Source: Heloderma charlesbogerti (lineage: Eukaryota > Chordata > Lepidosauria > Squamata > Helodermatidae). Taken from it: DNA of 64,000 nucleotides. Within the stretch, counting starts at the first letter, position 1, and the number at the start of each line of letters is the position of its first letter. The notes below the pieces were generated by a model. That model saw only the letters and a program-made list of their open reading frames with translations. It searched no databases and was not told the origin of the DNA. Shown here piece after piece: positions 52,578 through 63,144 of this stretch. The translations under genes and the position numbers were made by a program. The stretch covers positions 310,001 to 374,000 of the forward strand of contig JANEZZ010000470.1 of the NCBI GenBank assembly GCA_026122225.1, in the 5' to 3' direction.

Positions 52578-52740
52578 GCTTTAAACAAATAGTTTATCAT
52601 TCAGGCACACCTAAGACAGCCTTCTTTTGGGACAGTACAGATTTATCTTCGTGATTTTCGGAGCAGAAAAAAAGAGACGAGAAGTCCAGGGGCTTGTGAA
52701 CAGCGGAACGGAGCACTGGCCACAAACTGCAGAAGTCAAG

Positions 52741-53210
52741 TAGGGATGTCAGAGAATTTCTCCACAAATCTCGGGGAGGTCGAATGCCAGCACATTCGGC
52801 CCCCTGAAATTGGTGGAGAAATGGTCTGCCGCCCCCCCGCCCCCCCCGGGATGGGACATACCTTGTTCGAATGTCCCTGGTGGCGGCGGTGGATCCAGCG
52901 GCGGTTCGGTGGTGGTTCGGTGGCGGCATCTGCGGTGGCCGGTCTTCTGACTGGCTGCTGCTGCTGCCATTTCCAAGTAAAAACAAACAAACAAACAAAC
53001 AAATGTGATAGGCTACGTAAAGATTTACTATGGCTATGGCCATACTATGGCTATGGCCGCCGCCATTTGCATCCTGGCAGGAGAGGAGGTTTCGCGGCTG
53101 GGGGAATGGGGCGCCTCCCCCTGGCCAGAATTTCGGGGGGAGGGATGGAGTGCCTCCCCCCCACTGTGAAGCAAGCTTCGGGATCAGGAAGGGACTTTCG
53201 TTCATCCCTA
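52741..53210 (+). mobile_element. PH19: hAT-like element
   Basis: 470 bp, TAGGGATG...CATCCCTA, flanked by a shared GTCAAG. The left donor is ACATACC (minus, 52855); the right donor is broken (CAGGAAGGG). Only half a palindrome remains near 53003-53028. Confidence 0.75.
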
Positions 53211-53247
53211 GTCAAGTGGCACAGAAGGTACACAATTTGTACATCCA

Positions 53248-54350
53248 TAGGGATGTCAGAGAATTTTGCCACGAATTTCGGGGAGGCCGAATGCCAGCAC
53301 ATTCGGCCCCCCGAAATTGGTGGTGAAATGGTCTGCCCTCCCCCGGGATGGGACTTACCTTGTTCGAATGTCCCTGGCAGCAGCGGCTCCAGCGGCAGTT
53401 CGGCGGTGGTTCAGCGGCGGTGGCATGTGCGGTGGCTGGACTTCTGACCGGCTGCCACCGCTGCCATTTCCAAGTAAAAACAAACAAACAAACAAATGTG
53501 ATAGGCTACGTAAAGATTTACGTAGCCTATCATGGCTAGATTTTTAAAAAACACCGTGATAGGCTACATAAATGTTTACGTAGCCTATCACGGCTGACTT
53601 TGAAAAAAAAAAAAAAGTGCGTACGCAAATGGTGGCGCCCATGGGCGCCGCCATTTGCGTTCCTTATTTTGGCACGTGTAGTCTATGTAAACATTTACGT
53701 AGACTACGGCGAAAATAAGGAGAACGCAAATAGCGTTCCCCTTATTTTCGCCTTATTTTCGTATTCAAACAATAGCGTACCATTTGCGTCCCCTTTTGAT
53801 TCCCCATTTTAGCCTACGTAAAGATTTACGTAGGCTAAAACGGTGAATGAAAAAGGGACGCAAATAGCTCCTGCTACGCTATTTACATTCCCCTTGATTT
53901 TCACCATCATAGTCTACGTAAATTTTTACATAGATTAAGATGGCCAAAAAGAAGGAATGCAAATGGCGGCGGCTGTAGCCGCCGCCATTTGTGTACACGT
54001 TTTTGTTTTTTTAAACCCACCCCCAACCATGATAGGCTACGTAAAGAGTCTTGTTTTTCAAACTTAGCCATGATAGGCTATAGAAATCTTTATGTAGATT
54101 TAAATCTACTTTATGTAGATTTAAATCTATCACGTCTTTTTTTTTTCCCCCACAAGCCTGGAAATGGCGGTGGCGGCAGCCGGGCGGAAGATCGGCCGCC
54201 GCCGCCGCCTTCACTGGAGCCGCCGCTGGAGCCGCCGCCGCCGCCCAGAAGATCCGCCCCTGGTAAATCTCGTCCTGGGGGGGATCCGCGGGGGGACGGG
54301 GCGTGGCAGGCTTCTCCGCCATGGAGTTCAGGGGGCCGAATGCACTGGCA
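53248..54350. mobile_element. PH20: large palindromic element with two like ends
   Basis: Starts TAGGGATG at 53248. Palindromes at about 53497-53533, 53553-53591, 53680-53707, 53812-53841 and 53910-53938. Both ends are of the type with AGAATTTC and the GCCGAATGC hairpin: left donor ACTTACCTTG (53354, minus), right donor-like TGGTAAATCTCGTCC (54260). The right terminus is lost at a (CA)n tract. Confidence 0.75.
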
Positions 54351-54433
54351 CACACACACACGTATATATATTTTTTCATAATTTTTTCTCTTGAAGTCAC
54401 ATCTAACACATGCCTACAAATATTTGAACAGAC

Positions 54434-54767
54434 CTTAGTGGTGGCTTAGTGGTTAAGATGCTGAACTGCAGACTGGAAGGTCGGCAGGTCAGCAGTTAGA
54501 GACCCGAGTGCTGCGTGACGGAGTGAGCTCCCATCTTCAGTCCCAGCTTCTGCCAACCTAGCAGTTCGAAAGCAAGAAATTGCAAGTAGATAAATAGGTA
54601 CCGCCTCGGCGGGAAAGGTAACAGCGTTCCGTGCACCGGTTCAGTCATGCCGGCCACATGACCATGGAAGCGTCTTCGGACAACACTGGATCTTCGGCTT
54701 AGAAATGGAGATGAACACCACACTCTAGAGTCAGACACGACTGGTTGGGGACACCTTTACCTTTTTA
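54434..54767 (+). mobile_element. tRNA-derived SINE (Sauria-type), second copy
   Basis: Same family as 2186-2527: GTGGCTTAGTGGTTAAGATG head, GAGTCAGACACGACTGG tail and CCTTTACC end. Its target duplication is not clear. Confidence 0.8.
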
Positions 54768-54810
54768 CTTCCATTGTTTCCTTGAAACTGTACTATTAAA
54801 TTCCCTTACA

Positions 54811-54814
54811 TTCA

Positions 54815-54850
<36 letters not shown>

Positions 54851-54921
54851 ATCTATCTATCTATCTATCCATCCATCCATCCATCCATCCATCCATCCAT
54901 CCACCCATCTATCCATCTATC

Positions 54922-54956
<35 letters not shown>

Positions 54957-54980
54957 ATCTATATATCGATCATCTATCTA

Positions 54981-55015
<35 letters not shown>
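54811..55015 (+). repeat. Compound microsatellite
   Basis: (ATCT)n at about 54811-54867, (ATCC)n at about 54868-54902, mixed ATCT to about 54980, then (CT)n at about 54981-55014. Confidence 0.95.
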
Positions 55016-55059
55016 CTATCAAAATAATGGAGATGGGGGGCAGAGGAGTGCCCCTTTAG

Positions 55060-57345
55060 TTAAGGTGAAAAAAATCTATCAAAACTCAGAATTTTTATGC
55101 TATACATGGGACTCCTTTCCTTATACCTGGCAAATACTTCCAAAAGCGGAATGCTGTGTTCCATCAATTTGGGTCAGGTGGGGTGTCCCTCTACACTTGA
55201 ATATCTTTGAAATGGATGCAACTTCCAATTAAGGAAAGTGTATTAAGTTTTCCGGATCTTGCTATATGACACTGGACCTACTTGTTGACCTGTACTATAT
55301 GTTGTTTTTTTCCAATCCATTTGCATTTTCCACCCTGGTCAGTTCTGGAATCCTTCTGTTTGGATCCTCTTTCCAAATGCATGGTACTCCGTTCTTGACA
55401 TATTAGAATAGACAAAGCCCCTCCCCAAATACTGACTGTTAGAGGGGGTGGCATATAATCTCATATCTGTTACAGTTTGATCCATTTTCTTATGCTCAAT
55501 GGACTTGATGGGGAAATCGAGATTGAAAAATTGGAAAGAAAAATGTTTTTGTGGGAGGTGTGGATGGATAAGGTTATTTTTACCTTGGATCAATTCCTGG
55601 GTCTGGACAATGAGTTTCTTTCATTCTCTGATCTGCTACCCAAATGATTTACCCGCTACAGCTGAATAGCAGTATTTGCAATTGCAACATTTGGTGGAAT
55701 TTTGGTTTGGTCCGGCCAGAGTCTCCATTGTTATTGGAAACACTGATAGCAGCTGATCAGTCACATTGATCCACAATTCATGTACATAAGTACCTGTTAT
55801 CAGTAAGTAACGGTGGTACTCCGAGTCTAAGAAGGGAATGGAATAGAGAATTGCGACGCCCCTTTCTGCCTAATCGACGGATCGTTGTGCCAGTGGCTGT
55901 ACCTGAAGGATCTGTGGATCTTAGGCTACGCTTTAGAATCTATAGAGCTTAGGCTACACAAGATCCAGCAAAACAGCTTGTTTGGGGTTTATTGGACTCC
56001 TCAATGTCTTTTCAATAACGGCTTGTCTAATTTGCATAGTTGTTGGAGATGTAATACTAGGGATGGCGGAGAATTTCTCCACGAATCTCCGGGAGGCCGA
56101 ATGCCAATGCATTCAGCCCCCCAAAATTGGTGGTGAAATTCTCTGACAATCCCCCCCCCCCGGGATGGGACTTACCTCTGTCAAATGTCCCTCTTGGCGG
56201 TGGGTCCCAGCAGTGTTTCGGCGGCGTTTTGGCAGGGGCGGCGGCCGGTCTTCTGACCGGCTGCCACCGCTGCCATTTCCCCGTAAAGTAAAACAAAAAC
56301 AAAAACAAAACGTGATAGGCTACGTAACGATTTACGTAGCCTGTCACGGCTAGATTTTCAAAGTCAGCCGTGATAGGCTACGTAAATCCTTATGTAGCCT
56401 ATCACGGCTGACTTTGGAAAAAAAAAAAAAAGCGTGTATGCAAATGGCGGCGCCCATGGGTGCCGCTATTTGCGTTCCTTATTTGGGCACGGGTAGTCTA
56501 CGTAAAGATTTACATAGACTACGGCGAAAATAAGGGCAACGCTATTTGCGTTTTTGCTGGGGTTTTTTCAAAGTCAGCTGTGATAGGCTACGTAAATCAC
56601 TTTTTTTTTTCAATTTACTTTTTTATTTCGCGGCCGGGGAGACGGGGTGCTCCCCCCCGGCCTGAATTTCGGCGGCGAGGGATGGGGCGCCTCCCCCCCG
56701 GCCTGAATTTCGGCTGGGAGGGGTGGGGCGCCTCCCCCCTGCCAAGAATTTGGGGGGAGAAACGGAGCACCTCCCCCCCCCACCGAACACAGCTGCGGGA
56801 CCAGGTAAGGGACTTTCGTCCATCCTTATGTAATATGCATAATGCTTCTCTGATTCATATGTTTTGGCAAGGCCCAATAATAGCTGCCTTCTGGGAGGAG
56901 TTCATAATGTGGATAAACTTTGTACCAGAACACTCTTTAATATTGAATGATGTACATTTCCTCCTAAACTACTTACCAGTTTCTTGGAAGTTAATGTACG
57001 GTCAGCACAAATGGATTTTCCAAGCCCTCTTGACAGCCAAAAGTCTGATATTGCAAGATTGGAAGGATAAATGTTCACCTCCTATAGTTTAGTGGACTGA
57101 GTACCTAAGAGTATTATCAACATCCAAGCAGGTGGTACATAGGCACCACTCTCAAACGGATATTATATAAATATATGGATATTTGGTCCCCTTTTCTTGA
57201 ACCTTGTGCAAAACCCCTTGTTTTGTATTGTTTTCCAGAATGTTGAACTTAATGGAATACTGATTTTGTATTGCATGTAATTTCTTGTGGTTCTTTTTTC
57301 CCCTTGCACAATTTGTTTTTGTTTTTTTAAATCACAATAAAAAAG
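55060..57345 (+). mobile_element. L1 LINE 3' fragment at the unit B/C junction, split by PH21
   Basis: 55060-56057 and 56829-57345 encode, with many breaks, L1 ORF2 C-terminal sequence (GVYWTPQCLF; HMFWQGPIIAAFWEEF) and the 3' UTR with AATAAAAAAG near 57335. Paralogue of 28765-30440. The part before 55545 is less certain. Confidence 0.7.
56058..56828 (+). mobile_element. PH21: palindromic hAT-like element
   Basis: 771 bp, TAGGGATG...CATCCTTA, target duplication TGTAATAC/TGTAATAT (7 of 8); empty site in unit A at about 29907-29915. Palindromes at about 56311-56348 and 56370-56408. Outward donors at 56172 (ACTTACC, minus) and 56803 (CAGGTAAGGG, plus). Confidence 0.88.
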
Positions 57346-58786
57346 ATTGATATCCATTGCAAGGGGTCCCCTTTAAGAACATTCTGTGCAAGGTCTAGGA
57401 TTCCTGAGCTGCATCTTCCCCAACATGCTGCCTTCCAGATCTGTTGGCCATGCTGACTGGGGGTGATGGGAGTTGTAGTCCAACACATCTGGAGATGCTA
57501 GGTTGGGGAAGGCTGCATTAATCATGAGGTCAACCAGCAGAAGCTTCCAGGAAGGAAGAAGGAGCATTCACTTTACAAAGAAGAAATAGGCTTTCTAGGC
57601 AGCAAATTTGGGGACAGAAACCGTTTCCTCCCAGTCTCTCTGTGGCATTTCTTTTTTCAAAGTAAAGACACCCAATCCCAAGAAGGGGGGCCCATTTAGA
57701 AAGGCAAAAGCCAGGGCCTGTGTTTTAGGGAGGCCTCAAAGAGGGAGACACTTCTCTCCCCCCCCCCAACTGTTCTTTCACAAAGGTGGAAGTTCTCAAC
57801 TTTAATTTATATGCAAGCAAAAAAGAAAGATAAATTATTCCACTATCAGTTTATCATATACTTGGCTATTTGGCCTTATTCAATGGACCAGTAAACCACT
57901 GAATGTTTATGCTGTTTAGGACATGTTTTTTTTTTCTTAACGGTATCAAATTTCGTAGTATGTTATATAGATAATTGAAAAGAGTCTATATTGCTCCTGA
58001 GGAAGAGAATTCCTAGTTGAAAGGTAACACACCAGGCTTCCGTTGACATGTCCAGTATGATCCAGATCTGTTTGATAGGATGTACATGCACTGGAAATAC
58101 TCACTTCCACTGTAATTTGGGGTGCAAGATCAATTGTGCCTTATCTGTGGAGCTTTTGGCTCTTGAGAGATATAGAAATGTAATAAAATAAATAAATAGA
58201 ATAAAATAGTGTCGTTGCCCCTGCCCTCTGGAATAGTCTGCCACTGCAAGTAAGGTATACACCACCAATTGTGAGTTTGAGATTTAGAAACATTGCTTTT
58301 CACCCAAGCCTTCTCCACGTAATTTTGTTGACCAAGGATGTTGCTGTTTATATGTTTAGATATCTCTATGTGGAAATTGACAGTTTATGCACTAGATCTA
58401 AAGCCTGTTCATTACCTGGACACACACACAGAGGGAAAGAATTGTGCCAGCCTCGGATCTAGGGAAGTTATTTCCCCTCCCATTGGAAAGAATTGAAGGG
58501 AAACCATTTTTGAAAAGAAAGAAATGGTGAGGAGAAAAGAGAGAGAGGTAAAAGCCCCCCTGCCCCACCACCTTTCAGACCTGGCTGACATGAACCTGGC
58601 AGGCATTATGAAATGATATTTCCTCCATCATGGACTATCACCCCTTCCAAGGTCCTTAGGGTCCTCTGCCCAGTAAATACTTTGACAGAATCATTGCCTG
58701 TCCTATCCCCGGTGCTCAAAGTGGGTGACAATGGGCTTATTATTCCTCCTTGTGAAGATGGCCATTGTATTAATCGAGAATGCCAT
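57346..58786. other. Intergenic sequence of unit C
   Basis: Matches intergenic blocks of units A and B as stated for unit C, including the GTTGTAGTCCAACACATCTG repeat near 57473. No gene seen. Confidence 0.5.
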
Positions 58787-59227
58787 TGCTGCAGAACCCA
58801 GAGTCAGAGAGACCACGGAGTGAAGGAAAAAGAGATTCTTTATTTAACGCGCGGGCTTAAGGCTGGAATCATTTCCAAAGAGCCAGAAGCCCCGAAATAC
58901 ATCAGCACATTGTTTTTATAGACATTGTGACACATATGAAACGGCTCCTCCTCCCCCTCCCGCGTGGGGTTGCAGTCCTCAACATTTCTTTCCCCAGCAC
59001 CATTGTTTATAATACAAGAACTGGGTTATAGGGTAGCCATGATAAGGAGAGAACAGAAGAGAACAGCAGAGAACAAGATATACAGTTGTATGACCTTTGA
59101 CAAGATAAGGAATTCCTGTGTCTCGTCAGCTTACAACAGTATATTCAAGGGAGAAAGAGCTCAGCAAGAACATGAAGCATGAGACTGCATGAGGCTACTT
59201 AGTCTGACCCCCGATATGGCTGCTACA
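58787..59227 (-). mobile_element. Solo LTR of a retrovirus-like element, reverse orientation
   Basis: 441 bp. On the minus strand it starts TGTAGCAGCC, has a TATA-like CTATAAAAAC (plus 58912-58921), an AATAAA (plus 58839-58844) and ends TTCTGCAGCA. No matching target duplication: the right side abuts V2R exon 3 and the left side unit-C flank, so a deletion or recombination joined them here. Confidence 0.65.
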
Positions 59228-59475
59228 CTACCAGATGGTCCCAAATGAGGATCCTCAGTATGTTGGGATTGTTCACCTACTCAGACATTTTGGATGGAAC
59301 TGGATTGGCCTCCTTGTTTCTGATGATGAAAGTGGCAAAACCTTCCTTCAAACCTTGAGACCCAGGCTCTTGCGGAATAATATCTCATTGCTGGGACACA
59401 GGTGGTCAATATTTTTACCAGATGAAATACTTGGAGAAAAAATGAGATCAATTCATTCTATTCTCTCACTCTTTG
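59228..59475 (+). pseudogene. V2R exon 3 fragment (unit C)
   Basis: Starts YQMVPNEDPQYVGIVHLLRH and continues with FGWNWIGLLVSDDESG, the same block as [20 protein letters not shown] of gene A. After about 60 codons similarity fades and a stop follows at 59481. The sequence belongs to a different V2R subfamily from genes A and B. Confidence 0.85.
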
Positions 59476-59569
59476 ATCTTTAGACCATTAGCCAAGGCTA
59501 AACCTGGAACCCTAACCAGTGACATTGCTAAGGCCAATTTTTCTGAGTCAGAATATAACTGCACATGAC

Positions 59570-61112
59570 TATTACAATTTTTAGTTAGTTGGAGTGCTCG
59601 AGGCTGCTGTTGATGGATTTTCTCGGGCTACAGGGGAAGAATTGGCACCAGTTCAATTGGCGGCTGAGGCAACATGGGTGGTTATCAGACAAGTTGGCAG
59701 GAATGAATGACCAAGTGCGGGAACTACATGTTTAAAACTATGAGGCAAAAGTATGTGGGCATCATTAAAAGATATGTTTTGAATTTTATTACAGTGGAAG
59801 GGGGCCAGGGATAGCTTTATATTTTCTGGAAAAATTTTTGACAATTAAGCATTCATGCACACGTAGCATTTGTTTCAGCAATGATGGGGTGCATAGAGTG
59901 AACTCTGTAGGGGGTAGGATCTTTGCAACCACGCCCCAATTAGCATTTTGGGAATAAGTTAAACTTACACCATAAACTCTTAACATGGTATCTTTTTGAA
60001 TTTTCCCAGGATGTCTACAGACAGGTATTAGGCAAGAGCTAATAAGCCTGTTTGCAGGTATACCTCTTGGCAAACAAAAATGTTTTACTCTCGTGATGTT
60101 AGCCAGGTGAAGCAAGTAATTATCAGCAAATCACTGGGACAAACTTTTCCTTTCAGGGGCAGACCCCCCTTTTTGCACCTTATTAAGGAGACACAATGCA
60201 ACACTACTAACACTACAACACGCATGTTTGATCTTCTTTGGGATCTGACCGCACGCTGGGCAGCTATTCACCTGGCAAGCTGCAGTAGGGTCTAGTCCCC
60301 TTCTTCAATTCTCCAGTTGCAGGTCTGACCGTACGCAGGGGGACAGTCTCCCGGTGTGTCCACAGTAAGGTCTAGCCTGAGTCTTCTTACTGCTTTTTCA
60401 GAATGATTTTTAAAGGATTTTCAGGATTTCTGTTTACAGTCTACTCTCCCCCTCTCGCTCTCTTGACTCGTGTCCAGTGTATCCAGGGTTTAACTCCAGC
60501 TGCTTTCATAGCTGTGGGGGTGGAAGGTATGACAGTTTTCAGTCCTTTCTATCTGGGAGTCAAAGGGTTATTTTTCCCTCTTTAACTCATACTTTAACTC
60601 TTGGTTGGAAAGGATGAGCTTCTGTGATGGGAATGGCTTATTTTTTTTAAGACAAAGCGACGCTGGGCTTGAAGAACTTTGCTCAGTGTTTGAACTTCTT
60701 GTTTAAGGCTAACATTTGCTTGCTTTTGATGCTGCTCCAGTGTCAATTATGAAGTCAATGTCATGGCCCCTCACAGTCAATGTCACGGCCCCTCACAGTC
60801 AATGTCACGGCCCCTCTCAAGCTGTCTCCCTCTTCGCCCATTCTGGCCCCTTTGGTTTTCTCCTTTGTGTATTTGATTTATTTTATTTGGGCATTCATGC
60901 CACTAATGTCCATCTTGTCCACACTGGGCACACTGGTTCTTTTTTTAAGAATCTTCTGCCTCTGCCGGGTCTTCTTCTTTTCTTCTTTCATCCATGTCTT
61001 CTTGGGCCTCTGGGTTGAGGGAGGTATACTGGCGATAGGCATTTGAAAGACGCTCCAAGTATGCTCTGGGGCCTCGGTGGCACCTTGCAGCACTTTAGAC
61101 ACTTTGGTCATA
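59570..61112 (-). pseudogene. Decayed retrovirus-like (probable gammaretrovirus-type) sequence, reverse orientation
   Basis: The best-supported piece is a CCHC zinc-knuckle pattern on the minus strand at 60932-60891 (C-x2-C-x4-H-x4-C), with an in-frame stop inside it at 60905-60903. It is preceded by a capsid-like basic-rich stretch (about 61110-60940). Further down, short frames rich in Cys and hydrophobic residues (59580-60115) may be env remnants, but this is weak. A 22-bp unit (TCAATGTCACGGCCCCTCAC) is repeated three times at about 60756-60820. Many stops; no intact gene. Confidence 0.45.
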
Positions 61113-61462
61113 TTGTAGTAAAAATGTAACCTAAAAGCCATTGTATGTGTCTTAAGCAGCACGTAGTACTGTAAGAGCTGCGCATGCCTCGAATGAGCAG
61201 ACAGTAACCCTAAGATAAGGTTGCCAAGCAAACTGCTAGCAACCAATCAAAGTGACATGCTGGCTGAGGAATGCAAGCTGAGGTGATAAAACTGTAGTGC
61301 TGGGGTTGCCCAAGGTCGACTCTGCTTTGAGCATGAGCTCCTTTGTCGAACTGTTTGCAAACAATAAAATCGAGTTGGACCCAGCCTGAAGTTGACTCTC
61401 CTCTCTGGGGCAAATTGGACTAGCCTCCAGGGGGCGAAACTAGCATTTTGTGCAACAAACTG
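61113..61462 (+). mobile_element. Probable retroviral LTR, forward orientation
   Basis: About 350 bp from TGTAGTAAAA to TGTGCAACA, with a TATA-like GATAAAA at about 61284 and AATAAA at 61363. It is followed by a leader and a gag remnant, as expected of a 5' LTR. Its start abuts the reverse-oriented remnant. Boundaries inferred from TG...CA only; a primer-binding site was not assigned. Confidence 0.5.
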
Positions 61463-61721
61463 GCGAGCAGTCAGGAGTCCCTTGGACCACCCTGGGGTCA
61501 AACGACAGAGCCGGCAAAGGTGCCTGTGGGGCGTGCCGGACCGCCTTTGAGGTCTGCCATGGCACCAGAGAACGGGGGTCGGGACACCCAGGAGGTTAAA
61601 GGCGTGGACTCCATTGATTGAGTCAACCAGGCTGAATGGGTCTGAAGAGACGGCACTAGGGTGTTGGGCAGAGTAAGTACTTGATTTCCCTTCTGTCTTT
61701 CTGTTTGAGTTGCCTTCGGAG

Positions 61722-61937
61722 CGTCGGAGGTTTGTCAGGCTCCGTGTAAACGTCTGAGGTTTGTCAGACTCCGTGTCAGTGTCGGAGGTTTGTCAGGCTC
61801 CGTGTATGGTTTCAAATAGAGGTAGGCACAATGGGGGCGGGTAGCTCCCATTTAGAAAGCTCTGCCACTCCCTTGGGATGCATGCTAAAGAACTTTAGCA
61901 AAGTCAAGTGTCTGAGGTTTGTCAGACTCCGTGTACT
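61722..61937 (+). repeat. 28-bp leader repeats, one copy inside gag
   Basis: GAGGTTTGTCAGACTCCGTG-type units start at about 61725, 61753 and 61781, and a fourth lies at 61911-61937, inside the gag remnant, where it breaks the frame. Confidence 0.8.
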
Positions 61938-62131
61938 AAGATGTCGAAAGGCAAGCTGGTTACACTCTGTCAATTGGAATGGCCAGCATTTGGAATTAGT
62001 TGGCCAGACATAGGATCCTTTGGTGTAAATCTTGTAAATGCTGTATATAAAAATGTGGTGAATAATGGGCAATGGGATCAATTTGCCTATATTGATGGTT
62101 GGTTGAATTGGTGCGGAAAGAATCCCCCTTA
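61831..62131 (+). pseudogene. Retroviral gag matrix remnant
   Basis: The start codon is followed by a glycine, a myristoylation-type beginning, then a matrix-like sequence of gammaretrovirus type. The frame is interrupted by the extra leader repeat at 61911-61937. The matrix domain then resumes in another frame (about 61942-62131) and ends at a stop before the proline-rich region. Non-functional as found. Confidence 0.6.
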
Positions 62132-63140
62132 GTTACAGAAGTGTAAATGTGTAAATGTGTTACTGGCAAAGGACCACAGGGGCAAGAGACCCCGGGTGGT
62201 GTCTGAATCAAGTAGCAAGAGATAAATTTGCCTCAGGGAAAGTGAGGTTATCAGCATTTGGATGAGTGCCAACCAAAATCCACTGAAGGCGAGAAAAGGT
62301 TGAATATAAAGTTCAATATTGTAAAGTCATGATGGTATGCTCCGAGGTGAAGCCCAAAGCCCCTGTTCTCCCTGATTCAAGCCCCACGGAAGGAGCTTGA
62401 AGACTGGGAGACCCTGCCCAAGGTGCCCTGAGCTCCCCCCGGTCTGATTCGGCCTGTTAGGTTGGGAGGAGAGGTTGTTGGGGGAGGGAGGGGGCCCTCC
62501 AGAGACAGTTTGTCTGCCACTGTATCCAAGTTTGTTAGAAGAAGCAAAAGCAGTTGAAAAAGTTGCAACTTCTGAAGAAAGAGATTTGTTTGACGTCTTA
62601 AAGACTGTGGCAAAATCAAGAAACAAAGACAGAGCAAGTTCTTAAAATATCAGGGTCTGTGTAAGCTTCTCTCTGTCAGCCTGCTTAGAGCAGAGCCAAG
62701 GGGGACTTGCCTAACCCCCCTTCGCCGTGGCTGGTTTAGCCTTAGCAAGCAGAGAGGCTGGAAGGTGTCTGTGAGGACCTGACAAAAGAGTGAGATTTGC
62801 AAAAAAAAAAGACAAGAAAAGCATCACAGCTGGAAAGCTGAGCAGCACTGCTCTGTTCTTATCTGTGGAGGAATCTAGAAGAGGTGTAAGGTTACACCTT
62901 CCCCATTCGAACTGATGAAGAGACACAGAGCTTTTGTTAAGAACATCCCTTCTTTATGGCCCAAAGCCTTCTTTGTTAGAGGCACTCTGCACATGGACTG
63001 GAACTTTAGACAGTTAAAGACTTGCCATAAAAAGTACTGTGAGACTTGTCATAGCCTTAAACTCCCGTTGTTGTAGATTGTGTGTTTGTTTGTGATCAGC
63101 TCAGTGTACAGTTTGATTTGTGATTTCAACACTCAGATAA
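62132..63140. other. Possible degenerate retroviral interior
   Basis: A proline/glycine-rich stretch near 62400-62500 would suit the region after matrix, but no reading frame survives. 62640-63140 is unassigned. Confidence 0.3.
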
Positions 63141-63144
63141 AAAG

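Larger units (their letters stand above)
30010..56936 (+). repeat. Segmental duplication unit B (V2R gene B)
   Basis: Tandem copy of unit A in the same orientation. Differences are discrete: deletions relative to A (for example 2130-5833, 6050-6995 and 13605-14160 in A coordinates) and PH insertions found only in B (PH10-14, PH17-21). Confidence 0.8.
56937..59475 (+). repeat. Partial segmental duplication unit C
   Basis: 56937-57345 repeats position 1-430; 57370-57790 repeats 4490-4850; 57800-58780 repeats 7400-8300. The receptor first two exons and large blocks are absent. The unit ends at an LTR joined to a V2R exon-3 fragment. Confidence 0.7.

Noticed and set aside
59221..59483. A complete third V2R gene
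   Set aside because: Only part of exon 3 is present; it is joined to an LTR upstream, stops at 59481, and no other exon is found downstream.
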